From contig CAIOFF010000059.1 of the NCBI GenBank assembly GCA_903857495.1, positions 124,001 through 188,000 on the forward strand: DNA of 64,000 nt. The letters are read 5' to 3'. Below the pieces are notes generated by a model that was not told the DNA's origin, ran no database searches, and saw only the letters and a list, made by a program, of their open reading frames with translations. This DNA is from an uncultured Holophagaceae bacterium (lineage in GTDB: Bacteria > Acidobacteriota > Holophagae > Holophagales > Holophagaceae). Below are positions 53,919-63,000 of the stretch, piece after piece (position 1 is the stretch's first letter; each line of letters opens with the position of its first letter). The position numbers and the translations under genes were made by a program.

Positions 53919-54815
53919 ATGACCCGGAAGTACCTCCTCACCGGGGCCTCGGGCTTCGTGGGTCGCCACATGGCGGAGGCCATTCTGCGCCGGGGTGACT
54001 CGGTGGTGGCCCTGGACCGCGAGGAGGGCCACAACCTGCCCACCGGCGTCCAGACCCTGGTCATGGACCTGCAGGATCCCTCTTCCATGGCGGGCCTGGC
54101 CCGCAGCTGGGACGGCGTCATCCACCTGGCGGGGGCCTCCATCCCGAGCCACTTCTCCACCCCCGCGCCCGTGACCTTCAATCTGGGCATCACCCTGAAC
54201 CTGCTGGAGCACCTGCGGGACAGCAAGGTCCTGCTGGTGAGCAGCTGCCACGTCTACGCGCCCTCGGACCGGCTGCGCCGCGAGGACGACCCCATCGTGC
54301 CCCAGGGCCGCTACGGCCTCTCCAAGCACCTGACGGAGCAGGTGGCGCCTCACTACCAGGGCGCCCTGGATGTCCGCGTGGCACGCCCCTTCAACCACCT
54401 GGGCCAGGGCCAGCGCCCCGAGCTGGTGGTGCCCTCCCTGCTGCGCCGTCTGGCGGCGGCCTCTGCCGAGGACGCCACGCCCATCGAGATGGCCGGCTGG
54501 AACAGCGTCCGCGACTTCATCGACGTGCGGGACGTGGTCTCGGCCTACCTGGCCATCCTGGACCTCGAGGCCCCCACCCACCGGACCTTCAACGTGTGCA
54601 CGGGCCGCGCCAGCAGCATCGAGGACGTGGTCCAGACCGTGCTGAAGCTCCAGGGCCGCGCCCGGGAAGTCCACTTCCAGGGCAGCCCCAACTCCACGGA
54701 CGACATCCCCTTCCTGGTGGGCGACCCCGGCCGCCTGGCGGTGGACGCCGGCTGGACCGCCCAGCACTCCCTTGAAGACAGCCTGCGCAGCATGCTGCCG
54801 CCCCCCCTTTCCTGA
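53919..54815 (+). CDS. rmd: NAD-dependent epimerase/dehydratase, probable GDP-6-deoxy-4-keto-mannose reductase
   Basis: A 298-residue extended SDR. The nucleotide-binding loop is [19 protein letters not shown], the catalytic Ser/Thr region [15 protein letters not shown] and the YxxxK pair [31 protein letters not shown] is typical of Rmd/RmlD-like reductases. Sitting 11 bp ahead of gmd, it most likely reduces GDP-4-keto-6-deoxy-D-mannose to GDP-D-rhamnose (Rmd). A GDP-fucose-type synthase is the alternative. ATG 53919 is chosen from the conserved N-terminus. Confidence 0.82.
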   Translation: MTRKYLLTGASGFVGRHMAEAILRRGDSVVALDREEGHNLPTGVQTLVMDLQDPSSMAGLARSWDGVIHLAGASIPSHFSTPAPVTFNLGITLNLLEHLRDSKVLLVSSCHVYAPSDRLRREDDPIVPQGRYGLSKHLTEQVAPHYQGALDVRVARPFNHLGQGQRPELVVPSLLRRLAAASAEDATPIEMAGWNSVRDFIDVRDVVSAYLAILDLEAPTHRTFNVCTGRASSIEDVVQTVLKLQGRAREVHFQGSPNSTDDIPFLVGDPGRLAVDAGWTAQHSLEDSLRSMLPPPLS

Positions 54816-54826
54816 CGAGGACACCC

Positions 54827-55870
54827 ATGACCAAGACCGCACTCATCACCGGCGTGACGGGCCAGGACGGCAGCTATCTGGCAGAGTTGCTGCTCGGCAA
54901 GGGCTACCAGGTGCACGGCATCGTCCGCCGGGCCAGCCTGTTCAACACGGACCGCATCGATCACCTCCATGTGGGCGAGACGCCAAATCCCAACTTCCAC
55001 CTGCACTACGGCGACCTGTCGGACGCGGGCGCCCTGCGCAACGTGCTGGACGACGTCCAGCCCGACGAGGTCTACAACCTGGGCGCCCAGAGCCACGTGC
55101 GGGTGAGCTTCGACCAGCCCGAGTACACCGTGGACGTGGTGGGCGTGGGCGTCATCCGGCTGCTGGAGGCCATCCGCAGCTTCATGAAGCACAGCGGCAA
55201 GCAGATCCGCTTCTACCAGGCCGGCAGCTCCGAGATGTTCGGCAGCGCCAAGCCCCCGCAGTTCGAGGGCACCCGCTTCGAGCCGCGCAGCCCCTACGCC
55301 TGCGCCAAGGTCTTCGCCCACTACCAGGTGATCAACCACCGCGAGAGCTACGGCCTCTTCGCCTGCAACGGCATCCTCTTCAACCACGAGAGCCCGCGCC
55401 GGGGCGAGACCTTCGTGACCCGCAAGATCACCCGCGCCGCCACCCGCATCAAGCTGGGGATGCAGGACAAGCTCTACCTCGGCAACCTCGACGCCAGGCG
55501 GGACTGGGGCTTCGCGGGCGACTACGTGGAGGCCATGTGGCGGATGCTGCAGCAGGACACGCCGGACGACTATGCCGTGGCCACCGGCGAGGCCATCAGC
55601 ATCCGGGACTTCCTGAGCCTCACCTTCGGACGGCTGGACCTGGACTGGCAGCAGTACGTGGAGATCGATCCCCGCTACTTCCGCCCCGCCGAGGTGGACT
55701 TCCTCCAGGGCGACGCCTCCAAGGGCCGCCGCATCCTGGGCTGGGAGCCCAAGACCGACATCCGCGCCCTGGCGGCCATGATGATCGACTCGGACCTCAA
55801 GCTGGCCCAGAAGGAGCTGGTGCTCCGCGAGGCCGGCCACGGCGAGGCCTCCAGGGGCGGCTACCGCTGA
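54827..55870 (+). CDS. gmd: GDP-mannose 4,6-dehydratase
   Basis: A 347-residue extended [22 protein letters not shown] is the diagnostic Gmd N-terminus, [11 protein letters not shown] follows, [13 protein letters not shown] and the active-site SSEMFG with [11 protein letters not shown] (Tyr-x3-Lys) are present, and [20 protein letters not shown] is Gmd-specific. It forms GDP-4-keto-6-deoxy-D-mannose, the substrate of the reductase encoded upstream. Together they supply a deoxyhexose (D-rhamnose or L-fucose type) for surface glycans. Confidence 0.95.
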   Translation: MTKTALITGVTGQDGSYLAELLLGKGYQVHGIVRRASLFNTDRIDHLHVGETPNPNFHLHYGDLSDAGALRNVLDDVQPDEVYNLGAQSHVRVSFDQPEYTVDVVGVGVIRLLEAIRSFMKHSGKQIRFYQAGSSEMFGSAKPPQFEGTRFEPRSPYACAKVFAHYQVINHRESYGLFACNGILFNHESPRRGETFVTRKITRAATRIKLGMQDKLYLGNLDARRDWGFAGDYVEAMWRMLQQDTPDDYAVATGEAISIRDFLSLTFGRLDLDWQQYVEIDPRYFRPAEVDFLQGDASKGRRILGWEPKTDIRALAAMMIDSDLKLAQKELVLREAGHGEASRGGYR

Positions 55871-55886
55871 TTTACCGAACTCACGG

Positions 55887-56993
55887 CTAGCCTTCGGCGA
55901 TGAGCGCCTCTAGCAGGCGCACCACGCGCTCCGGGTGAACCCGGTGCGCCACGGAGCCGTGCGTCTCGAAGCCCTCGCTCTCCCCGGGGAAGGAGTCCAC
56001 CGCTGAGCCACGGACCGCGACGGCCCTGGGCCCCAGGGGCGCGATCAGGGGCTCCGGCGACATCCCCATGAGCGTGAGGGTGGGCCGTCCCGTGGCCGCG
56101 GCGGTGTGGGCGAGGCCGGTGTCGACAGCCACATTCCCCGCGGCCTGCTCCTGGATGGCGCAGGCTTCCGGCAGAGACGTGCGGCCGGTCAGGTCGATGC
56201 TGCCGGGACTCCGGGCGGCCAGCTGCTGCCCCAGGGCCACCTCATCAGGTCCCCCCAGCCAGATGCTCTGGTAGCCCTTGGCGGCCAGCAGCGCGGCCAG
56301 CGTCGACCACTTCTCCAGCTCCGGGAACCAGCGCTTGCCAAAGCCCCGGGTGCCGAACGAGAGCGTCACGAAGGGACCGCCGGTCCAGCCGCCCGACCGC
56401 AGCAGGTCGAGGCCGCGGTGGCCGCCCAGGTTCTCAGCGCCCAGGCGCACCCACTGCAGGTGGCGAACGCCGGTGAGCTGCTCTAGCAGGGGCTCGTAGC
56501 GCTGGGCGAGGTGGATGGGCAGGTCGCGATACTTGAAGGGGTGGGTGTAAAACAGGCTCAGGTGGTTGTCGGCGATGCCGCCCCGGATGGGCACCCCGGC
56601 CATGCGCGCCGCCAGGGCCAGGCGGATGCTCTGGCTCAGGTTGATGACACAGACCGGGGGCGCCTTCCGCCAGCGCCGCAGCAGGTGCCAGGGATCCGGC
56701 TTGCCGACCCCGCCCTGCTCGATGACGGACTCGGCGATGAAGGCCGGGGCCGCCTCTGCAAAGAGGGCCGCCCCCATGGCGTGCCCCACGGCGATCCAGC
56801 GGAGCGAGGTGCCCAGGGCCGCGGCCTCGGCGTTCCAGACCGCCTGCAGGGAGCCGAAGAAGGGCAGCGCGAAGACCACGTCCCCCAGCTGCCGGGGCCA
56901 CCGGATCCACACCTCGTGCGGACCCGCGTGCCCCGAAGCCAGACGGCGGCCGAGCTCTTCCCTTAGAATGTCTGTTCCCCTGCGAGCCAACAT
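55887..56993 (-). CDS. GT9-family (heptosyltransferase-like) glycosyltransferase
   Basis: A 368-residue GT-B enzyme of the ADP-heptose:LPS heptosyltransferase family. VWIRWPRQLGDVVFALPFFG corresponds to the N-terminal G-D-x-[IVL] nucleotide-sugar acceptor motif. The C-terminal half has VTLSFGTRGFGKRWFPE, YQSIWLGGPDEVALGQQLA, DLTGRTSLPEACAIQEQA and VDTGLAHTAAATGRPTLTL. It probably builds LPS core or a related glycolipid. GGAGG lies upstream of ATG 56993, whose bases overlap the start codon of the divergent cyclophilin gene within CATG. Confidence 0.9.
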   Translation of the reverse strand: MLARRGTDILREELGRRLASGHAGPHEVWIRWPRQLGDVVFALPFFGSLQAVWNAEAAALGTSLRWIAVGHAMGAALFAEAAPAFIAESVIEQGGVGKPDPWHLLRRWRKAPPVCVINLSQSIRLALAARMAGVPIRGGIADNHLSLFYTHPFKYRDLPIHLAQRYEPLLEQLTGVRHLQWVRLGAENLGGHRGLDLLRSGGWTGGPFVTLSFGTRGFGKRWFPELEKWSTLAALLAAKGYQSIWLGGPDEVALGQQLAARSPGSIDLTGRTSLPEACAIQEQAAGNVAVDTGLAHTAAATGRPTLTLMGMSPEPLIAPLGPRAVAVRGSAVDSFPGESEGFETHGSVAHRVHPERVVRLLEALIAEG

Positions 56994-58797
56994 GTACCTC
57001 TTGCCTCCATCTTCCCCGAAATGGCTCCCCGGTGTGCTGTCTGTGAGCGTCCTCCTGGGCCAGGCCCCGACCTTCACGGCCCAGGACGCGCTGCGGGCCG
57101 AGTGGGCGCGGCAGCCGCTGACCCTCACGGAGACCCAGCGGGCCGGCCTCTCCCCCGCGGACCACGCCCGGCTGGAGCTCACGCTCCGACGCATCGGCGC
57201 GCCGGGGGCGCCGCCCCTGCTGCCGCCGGAGCTGGACCAGCCCACGGAGGCCCTCTGGCTGCAGAAGGCCGCGGCCGCGAAGACCCCCCGGGAGCGCTTT
57301 GACGCCCTCTTCTTCCTGAACCGCTTCAAGAGCGCCCAGGCCCTGACAGCGCTGGCGGGTCTGTCCGCCGCCGATGCCGCCGCCTGGCCCCGGCACCTGC
57401 ACCTGGAGGTGGGCCTCGCCACGGCGCGGCTCAACGGGGCGGAGCTCACCCCGGCGCTGCGGGGTTTCCTGGCCGCGCTCCAGCAGGCTGGCAAGGTCGA
57501 GCCCGTCCGCGCCCAGGCGGCCCGGCTGCGGCTGGTGATGGCCGGCAAGGAGCAGGCGCTGCTGCCCCCCGTGCCCGCGACACCCGGCAGCCTCCTGGCC
57601 CTGCTGGACGCCTGGAACAAGGCGCCCTGGGAGCAGCGACGCGAGGCTGCCACCCACGACTTCCTGGCCCTCACGCCCGCCTCGGGCCTCTGGGCCCGCC
57701 TGGGTGTCGAAGCACCCAGTCACGCGACCTTGGACGCCGCCTGCGTGGGCATCCTCTCTCGGCTGGCAGAGGGGCTGCCGAAGTCGGCACCTGCCGAGGC
57801 CTTCCCCTCCGGCGGCGCGCCCTGGCCCTGCGCCCAGGATCCACTGAGCCTCTGGTATGGGTTCCAGGGGCTGGCCAAGGCGGCCGTCCCCCTGCCGGCC
57901 CTGCGGGATGCGGTCCGCCTGGATCCGCCCTTCGGCGTCACCCGCCCCGACCTGCAGGGGGCGTTCCTGCCTGCCCTCCGGAAGCAGGCTCCCGCCGCCG
58001 CCGACGCCCTCCGGGCCAAACTCCTGGCGGGCAGCGATCCCATCGCCCGCGCCGCGGCCATCGAGGACCTGCCCACGGTCCCCGCCGACCTCGAGGCCCT
58101 CACCCGGCGCGCCTGGGCGGATGCGCCCCTGGACTCCCAGCAGACCCTCATCCAGAGCTATGCCCGCTGGCAGCTGACGCCCGCGGAGCAGCAGGCCCGG
58201 CTGCGGCCCTGGCTCCAGCACCCGGATTGGGCCTGCCGCCTGGAGGCCTACCGGGCCCTGGCGAAGCTGGATCCCGCCACGCCGTGGCCCGGCGCCCCGT
58301 CGCCCAGCCCGGTGGACCAGGCGATCCTCGCGGAGGCCGAGCGGCTGCTGAAGCGAGGGAAGCCCGTGCGCCTCCGCATCACCTTCAGCGGCCCACGGCA
58401 GGTGACGCTGAGGCTCGACCCCACGGTGGCCCCCCTGAACGTCGCCAACCTGGTGCTGCTGGCGCGGAAGGGCTTCTTCGACGGCCGCCGGGTGCCCCGG
58501 GTGGTGCCGGACTTCGTGGTGCAGCTGGGCTCGCCCGTGGACACCATGGATGGCGGTCCCGGCTACACCGTGCGCTGCGAGGACAGCCTGACCTGGTATG
58601 GCCCCGGCAGCGTGGGCATGGCCCTCTCGGGCAAGGACACCGGCGGCAGCCAGCTCTTCATCACCACCAACGCCACGCCGCACCTGACGGGCAAATACAC
58701 CCGGGTGGGCGAGCTGGAACAGCCGGACCGCGCCCTGCCGCTCCTCGACGCCCTGGAGCTGGGCGCGCCGGTCCGCTTCATCCGCGTGCTGCCGTGA
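56992..58797 (+). CDS. Cyclophilin-type peptidyl-prolyl isomerase with helical N-terminal region
   Basis: A 601-residue exported protein. A signal segment (LPGVLSVSVLLGQAP) is followed by about 440 residues of Ala/Leu-rich helices with a HEAT-like look (LEAYRALAKLDPATPWPG). A C-terminal cyclophilin domain (about 460-601) then keeps RRVPRVVPDFVVQLGSP, GGPGYTVRCED, GMALSGKDTGGSQLFITTNA and HLTGKYTRVGELE. The catalytic Arg and Gln positions are kept. It is translationally coupled (GTGA) to the following outer-membrane barrel gene, suggesting a chaperone role for that barrel. Confidence 0.85.
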   Translation: MYLLPPSSPKWLPGVLSVSVLLGQAPTFTAQDALRAEWARQPLTLTETQRAGLSPADHARLELTLRRIGAPGAPPLLPPELDQPTEALWLQKAAAAKTPRERFDALFFLNRFKSAQALTALAGLSAADAAAWPRHLHLEVGLATARLNGAELTPALRGFLAALQQAGKVEPVRAQAARLRLVMAGKEQALLPPVPATPGSLLALLDAWNKAPWEQRREAATHDFLALTPASGLWARLGVEAPSHATLDAACVGILSRLAEGLPKSAPAEAFPSGGAPWPCAQDPLSLWYGFQGLAKAAVPLPALRDAVRLDPPFGVTRPDLQGAFLPALRKQAPAAADALRAKLLAGSDPIARAAAIEDLPTVPADLEALTRRAWADAPLDSQQTLIQSYARWQLTPAEQQARLRPWLQHPDWACRLEAYRALAKLDPATPWPGAPSPSPVDQAILAEAERLLKRGKPVRLRITFSGPRQVTLRLDPTVAPLNVANLVLLARKGFFDGRRVPRVVPDFVVQLGSPVDTMDGGPGYTVRCEDSLTWYGPGSVGMALSGKDTGGSQLFITTNATPHLTGKYTRVGELEQPDRALPLLDALELGAPVRFIRVLP

Positions 58798-60092
58798 TCC
58801 GGCCCGGCCTGCGGGCCGCCCTGCCCTGCCTGCTCGGCCTCGCCGCCCAGGCCCAGGCGCCGCTGCTGCAGGATGGCGCCGCGGCGCTGCGCCAGGCCCG
58901 GCTGGACTGGACCCTGGGGCAGGCGCCGCTGGAGCCTTCATCCCTGCCCTCCTTCGAGGTGGGCTGGGGCGGCGCGGACAGCGGCGGCGCCTACGTGCCC
59001 CTGGTCGGGGGCGAGGGCCTGGGCCACGGCACCCGCGGCTGGGGCCTCGGCATTCAGGGCCGGTACACCACCGGCGGCTGGGGCTTCGCCGCGACGGTGC
59101 TGGGACTCCGGGACCAGGGCCGCACCACGGGCGTCCTCCAGCGCGCCCTGGTGGGCTTCCAGTTCAACTCCGGCGGGCGGATCACCCTCGAGCAGTCTCC
59201 CCTTGGCTGGGGCTCCGGACTCAACGGTGGCCCCCTGCTGGGCGACGCGGCCCGGCCCTTCCCGCGGGTGACCCTCGCCTTCGCGCCCCTGGAGCTGTTC
59301 CGGTCCGTGTGGCGGCTGGAAGCCTTCGAGGGCCGCCTGGAGCGCACGCCAGCCGTGCCCGAGTGGAGCCTGGACCGCCCGGCGCGGCTCGCGGCCCAGG
59401 CCGCGGGCCTCGGCCTGGAGCGGCCCACCCTGGGCGGCGGCCTGCTGCAGGTCAGCTTCGGCATGGACCTGGAGGTCAGCCTAGGCACTCTGAAACTGAG
59501 CGGGGGCCAGGATGCAGGGGGGCAAACCGCGCCGCAGCAGTCGAACCTGATCCAGTCCCTGGCAGAGCTCCGCCTGCGCCTGCCCGCCCTAGCCCACCTT
59601 GTCGGCGCCCGGGGGGCCTCGGTCACGGCCAGCCGCGTAGGCGCCCGCAGCGGCGGACCCCCCAGCCTGGTGCCCGCCCGGGACTCAGGCGGCCTGCAGC
59701 TGGTCTGGGACCGCTGGGACCTGGGCCTGGAGGTCGCCGGCGCCGCACCCCGCGCGACCTTCTCGGCGCCGCCGCCGACCTACCTCGCCGGGTTCTCCAC
59801 CCGCGGCGACGCGTTGGGCGCCGCCTTCGGGGACGCCACCACCACCCGCACCCTGGCCCTGGGCCTGCCGCTCTTCCTGGAGGGCCGGGGTCGGCTCCAG
59901 GTCGTGCGCGCCACCGCCCACCAGGACGACCCTTCCGGCCCCGGCGGCTGGTTCCTGCAGGGCGACGCCCAGTGGCGCACCCCCACGGGCCGCCTGGGAG
60001 CATCGGTGGGTTCCCGGCGCAACGAGCTGCCAGGCGCCCCCCCCCGCTGGGGCTGGAGCTGCAGCCTCTTCCAGGCCTTCCGGGTGTTCTGA
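58794..60092 (+). CDS. Wzi-like outer-membrane beta-barrel protein (second)
   Basis: A 432-residue exported protein starting at GTG 58794, overlapping the cyclophilin stop as GTGA. The leader is LRAALPCLLGLAAQAQA. GWGLGIQGRYTTGGWGFAAT, PLGWGSGLNGGPLLGDAARP and FPRVTLAFAPLELF match the Wzi-type segment of the longer paralogue at 50733, and the C-terminus ends in aromatic Phe (CSLFQAFRVF), the usual barrel-assembly signal. It is predicted to sit in the outer membrane and interact with polysaccharide. Confidence 0.78.
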   Translation: MIRPGLRAALPCLLGLAAQAQAPLLQDGAAALRQARLDWTLGQAPLEPSSLPSFEVGWGGADSGGAYVPLVGGEGLGHGTRGWGLGIQGRYTTGGWGFAATVLGLRDQGRTTGVLQRALVGFQFNSGGRITLEQSPLGWGSGLNGGPLLGDAARPFPRVTLAFAPLELFRSVWRLEAFEGRLERTPAVPEWSLDRPARLAAQAAGLGLERPTLGGGLLQVSFGMDLEVSLGTLKLSGGQDAGGQTAPQQSNLIQSLAELRLRLPALAHLVGARGASVTASRVGARSGGPPSLVPARDSGGLQLVWDRWDLGLEVAGAAPRATFSAPPPTYLAGFSTRGDALGAAFGDATTTRTLALGLPLFLEGRGRLQVVRATAHQDDPSGPGGWFLQGDAQWRTPTGRLGASVGSRRNELPGAPPRWGWSCSLFQAFRVF

Positions 60093-60121
60093 CCACCTTG
60101 CGGGGCTTGGCGTGGCATCCT

Positions 60122-60148
60122 CTCGGTATCGGCTGCACCGATACCGAG
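60122..60148. repeat. Perfect 11-bp hairpin after the second Wzi-like gene
   Basis: CTCGGTATCGG (60122-60132), loop CTGCA, and the exact complement 60138-60148. The first ten bases equal 15404-15413 beside the biotin-carrier duplication. It lies 30 bp after the barrel gene stop and could terminate it, but there is no T-tract. Confidence 0.7.
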
Positions 60149-60215
60149 CCAAACAAAGATCGGGTGGAGTGGGGTCCCTTCTCCATCCAGCAACGCTGAA
60201 CGCTGTGAGGAAGCC

Positions 60216-60572
60216 ATGAAAACCCGTCTGCTGGCCGTGCCGGCCGCCCTGTTGATCCTCGGCTGCAGTGCCCCGAAGGAAACCGTTCCTGCCGCGCCGC
60301 CCGAGCCCTTCATCCCGCGCCTGAGCCTGCGGCCTGTGGCGGTCAGCTTGCTCGCGGGAGCCACCCAGACCTTCCAGGTCGAGATCAACTATCCCGAGGG
60401 GGCCCGCTACCTGCGGCAGCCCGTGGGCTGGGGGGTCCTCGAGGCAGGGGGCGGCACCATCAACCCCGCCGGCCTCTACACGGCCCCTGCCACAGCGGGC
60501 ACCTACCATGTTCGGGTGACGCGCGAAGACTTCCCGGAGATCACCGCCACGGCCACGGTGACGGTCAAGTGA
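60216..60572 (+). CDS. Small lipoprotein with Ig-like domain
   Basis: A 118-residue lipoprotein (lipobox LLILGC). A short Pro/Ala-rich linker is followed by a single beta-sandwich domain: LRPVAVSLLAGATQTFQVEI, then GGGTINPAGLYTAPATAGTYHV and ITATATVTV. The G-x-I-x-x-x-G-x-Y-T-A-P pattern is typical of bacterial Ig-like (Big-type) domains in surface proteins. The function is unknown. Its stop overlaps the pyrD ATG by one base (TGATG). Confidence 0.8.
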   Translation: MKTRLLAVPAALLILGCSAPKETVPAAPPEPFIPRLSLRPVAVSLLAGATQTFQVEINYPEGARYLRQPVGWGVLEAGGGTINPAGLYTAPATAGTYHVRVTREDFPEITATATVTVK

Positions 60573-61588
60573 TGGACCTCTACGGTGCCCTGCGACCGCT
60601 GATCTTCCGCCTGGATCCCGAGGCCGCCCACAACCTGGCCTTCTGGCTGGGCGAGCGCGCCTGTGCCTGGCCCCGGCTGAGCTCGCCGGAGCACCGGGCC
60701 ACCCTGCGTCGGCAAGTCCTGGGCCTGGACTTCCCCACGCCCCTGGGCCTCGCCGCGGGCCTGGACAAGGGCGCCACGCTGTTGCCCCTCTGGCAGTCCC
60801 TGGGCTTCGGCCATGTGGAGATCGGCACTGTCACGCCCCGGCCCCAGCCCGGCAATCCCAGGCCGCGCCTCTTCCGCTTCCCCGAGGCGGGCCTGATCCT
60901 CAACCGCATGGGCTTCAACAGCGAGGGTGCCGAGGTGGTGGCCGCGCGTCTGAAGCGGCGCCCCGCGGGCCTCCTGGTGGGCGGCAACCTCGGCAAGAAC
61001 AAGGAGACGCCCGAGGCCCAGGCCCTGAACGACTACCGCGCCGCCTACCGCCTCATCGCCCCGGAGGTGGACTACATCGCCCTGAACGTGAGCAGCCCCA
61101 ACACCCCGGGCCTGCGCAACCTGCAGGCCCCGGAAGCCCTGAAGCCGCTGCTGGCGGGCATGCTGGCGCTGCGCCAGGAGCTGGGCCTGGAGGGCCAGCC
61201 CCTGCTGCTGAAGCTGGCCCCGGATCTGGCGCCGGAGGACCTGGACGCCATCGTCGAGGTCGCCGTGGCTTCGGGCATCTCGGGACTCATCGCCACCAAC
61301 ACCACCCTGGATCGCGGCGTGGTCGCGGAGCCCCTGCGCGCCTGCGTGGAGTCCAAGGGCGCCGGCGGCCTCAGCGGGGAACCCCTCAAGGCCAAGGCCC
61401 GGGATGTCCGCCGCCGCATCCTCTACGCCCTGGCCGGCCGCCTGCCCCTGGTGGCCTGCGGCGGTCTCGGCAGCCCCGAGGACGTGCAGGGCGCCCTGGA
61501 TGACGGCGCCGCCCTCGCCCAGATCTACAGCGCCCTGATCTTCAAAGGGCCTGGCCTGGTGGACCGCATCCACCGGGGCATCGCCTGA
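60572..61588 (+). CDS. pyrD: Dihydroorotate dehydrogenase (quinone), class 2
   Basis: A 338-residue FMN enzyme for pyrimidine synthesis. The N-terminal extension LYGALRPLIFRLDPEAAHNL is the membrane-associated helix pair of class 2 enzymes that admits quinone. LGLAAGLDKGATLLPLWQSLG, VEIGTVTPRPQPGNPRPRLF, the catalytic Ser in ALNVSSPNTPGLRNLQ, LLLKLAPDL and the phosphate-binding GGLGSPEDV are conserved. The quinone is probably menaquinone, made via the futalosine route whose mqnE lies 253 bp downstream. Confidence 0.96.
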   Translation: MDLYGALRPLIFRLDPEAAHNLAFWLGERACAWPRLSSPEHRATLRRQVLGLDFPTPLGLAAGLDKGATLLPLWQSLGFGHVEIGTVTPRPQPGNPRPRLFRFPEAGLILNRMGFNSEGAEVVAARLKRRPAGLLVGGNLGKNKETPEAQALNDYRAAYRLIAPEVDYIALNVSSPNTPGLRNLQAPEALKPLLAGMLALRQELGLEGQPLLLKLAPDLAPEDLDAIVEVAVASGISGLIATNTTLDRGVVAEPLRACVESKGAGGLSGEPLKAKARDVRRRILYALAGRLPLVACGGLGSPEDVQGALDDGAALAQIYSALIFKGPGLVDRIHRGIA

Positions 61589-61604
61589 ACCAAAGAAATA
61601 ATTC

Positions 61605-61774
61605 TCACCGCAGAGAACGCAGAGAGCGCAGAGAGGGCAGAGGCTGGCGGGGTGATCGTTGCCCAAGGTTAACCCCAGCTGTCGCAGTCGCTCTATGAGG
61701 GCGCACGGGCAGGATGGGAACCCACGCCCCGCATTGCCAGCGCCCCTCTGCGCTCTCTGCGTCCTCTGCGGTTG
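61605..61774. repeat. Inverted array of GCAGAG units between pyrD and mqnE
   Basis: The left arm (61605-61643) reads TCACCGCAGAG, AACGCAGAG, AGCGCAGAG, AGGGCAGAG. The right arm (61742-61774), read on the other strand, gives AACCGCAGAG, GACGCAGAG, AGCGCAGAG, GGGC. About 100 bases of unremarkable sequence separate the arms. Nothing else is seen in the 253-bp gap. Confidence 0.75.
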
Positions 61775-61841
61775 GCTTTGCTTTTCATCCCCGTTTCGGG
61801 GCCCTCGGCCCGGGAGGCTACACTGGTCGCCCGAGGTGAGC

Positions 61842-62969
61842 ATGCTGTCTCTCCAAGCCCATATCCGCGATCCGCGTCTGCTGCCGCTGGCGGAGAAGGT
61901 GCTGCGCGGGGAGCGGCTGTCCTACGAGGACGGCCTGCTGCTCTACGCGACCACGGACCTCACGGGGGTCGGGGCCATGGCCCACCACGTGCGCCTGCAA
62001 CGGCACGGACGGGCCACCTACTACGTGAAGAGCCGCCGCCTCTCCTACACCAACGTCTGCTACACCCACTGCCAGTTCTGCGCCTTCCAGGCCAAGCCCG
62101 GCGACGCACGCGCCTATGCCCTCTCCGCCGAGGACATCATCCGGGAGCTGGAGAAGCCCGCCAACACCGGGGTGCGCGAGCTGCACATGACCTCGGGCCA
62201 CAACCCCAAGCTCAAGATCGACTACTTCGAGGACCTCTTCACGAAGCTCAAGGCCCGGTTCCCCGCGATCCACCTCAAGGTCTTCACCATGATCGAGATG
62301 GACTACTACGCCCGCATCTCGGGACTGTCCACGGAGGCCTTCCTGGACCGCTGCATGGCCGCGGGCCTGGAGAGCTGCCCCGGGGGCGGCGCCGAGATCT
62401 TCGACGAGGCCCTGCGCGAGCAGATCTGCATCGGCAAGAAGGACGCCCAGGTCTGGCTGGACACCGCTGCCCTCTGCCACCGCAAGGGCCTGCCCACCAA
62501 CTGCACCATGCTCTACGGCCACATCGAGGAGCCCCGTCACCGGGTGGATCACCTGCTGCGCCTGCGGGCCCTGCAGGACCAGTCCCAGGCCGCGGGCTAC
62601 CAGGGCTTCCTGGCCTACATCCCCCTCGCCTACCAGAACGAGGAGAACGAGCTGAGCGCCACCCACGTGATCCACGAGACCACCGGCACCCAGGACCTGC
62701 GCGAGATCGCCGTGGCCCGCCTGCTGCTCGACAACATCCCGCACATCAAGGCCTACTGGGTGATGATCTCGCCGGGCCTGGCCCAGGCCGGCCTGAGCTA
62801 CGGCGCCGACGACCTGGACGGCACCATCATCGCCGAGGAGATCGCCCATCTGGCCGGCGCCAAGACCCCCCAGGGCCTGCCCCAGCCCGAGCTGATCCGC
62901 CTCATCGAAGAAGCCGGCTTCCAGGCCCTCGAGCGCGACAACCTCTACAACGTCTACGAGCCGGCGTGA
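61842..62969 (+). CDS. mqnE: Aminofutalosine synthase
   Basis: A 375-residue radical SAM enzyme that joins chorismate-derived 3-enolpyruvyl-benzoate to adenosine in the futalosine pathway of menaquinone synthesis. RRLSYTNVCYTHCQFCAF near residue 65 carries CxxxCxxC. HMTSGHNPKLKIDYFEDLF, ESCPGGGAEIFDEALREQIC and LAYIPLAYQNEENELS are typical of MqnE rather than MqnC. Use of this route fits an anaerobic or respiratory-flexible bacterium. ATG 61842 is chosen; an in-frame GTG at 61836 is possible. Repeat hairpins flank the gene on both sides. Confidence 0.94.
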   Translation: MLSLQAHIRDPRLLPLAEKVLRGERLSYEDGLLLYATTDLTGVGAMAHHVRLQRHGRATYYVKSRRLSYTNVCYTHCQFCAFQAKPGDARAYALSAEDIIRELEKPANTGVRELHMTSGHNPKLKIDYFEDLFTKLKARFPAIHLKVFTMIEMDYYARISGLSTEAFLDRCMAAGLESCPGGGAEIFDEALREQICIGKKDAQVWLDTAALCHRKGLPTNCTMLYGHIEEPRHRVDHLLRLRALQDQSQAAGYQGFLAYIPLAYQNEENELSATHVIHETTGTQDLREIAVARLLLDNIPHIKAYWVMISPGLAQAGLSYGADDLDGTIIAEEIAHLAGAKTPQGLPQPELIRLIEEAGFQALERDNLYNVYEPA

Positions 62970-63000
62970 CAGCCAGCCACCATTCATCAAAGAAAAAGCT

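Noticed and set aside
61605-61774. Reading the repeat elements as protein, for example as N- or C-terminal extensions of pyrD or mqnE products (RTQRAQR or TTKTPRHQ-like stretches)
   Set aside because: The peptides follow directly from the 8-9 nt units and appear in any frame; the true genes have good starts and stops outside the elements.
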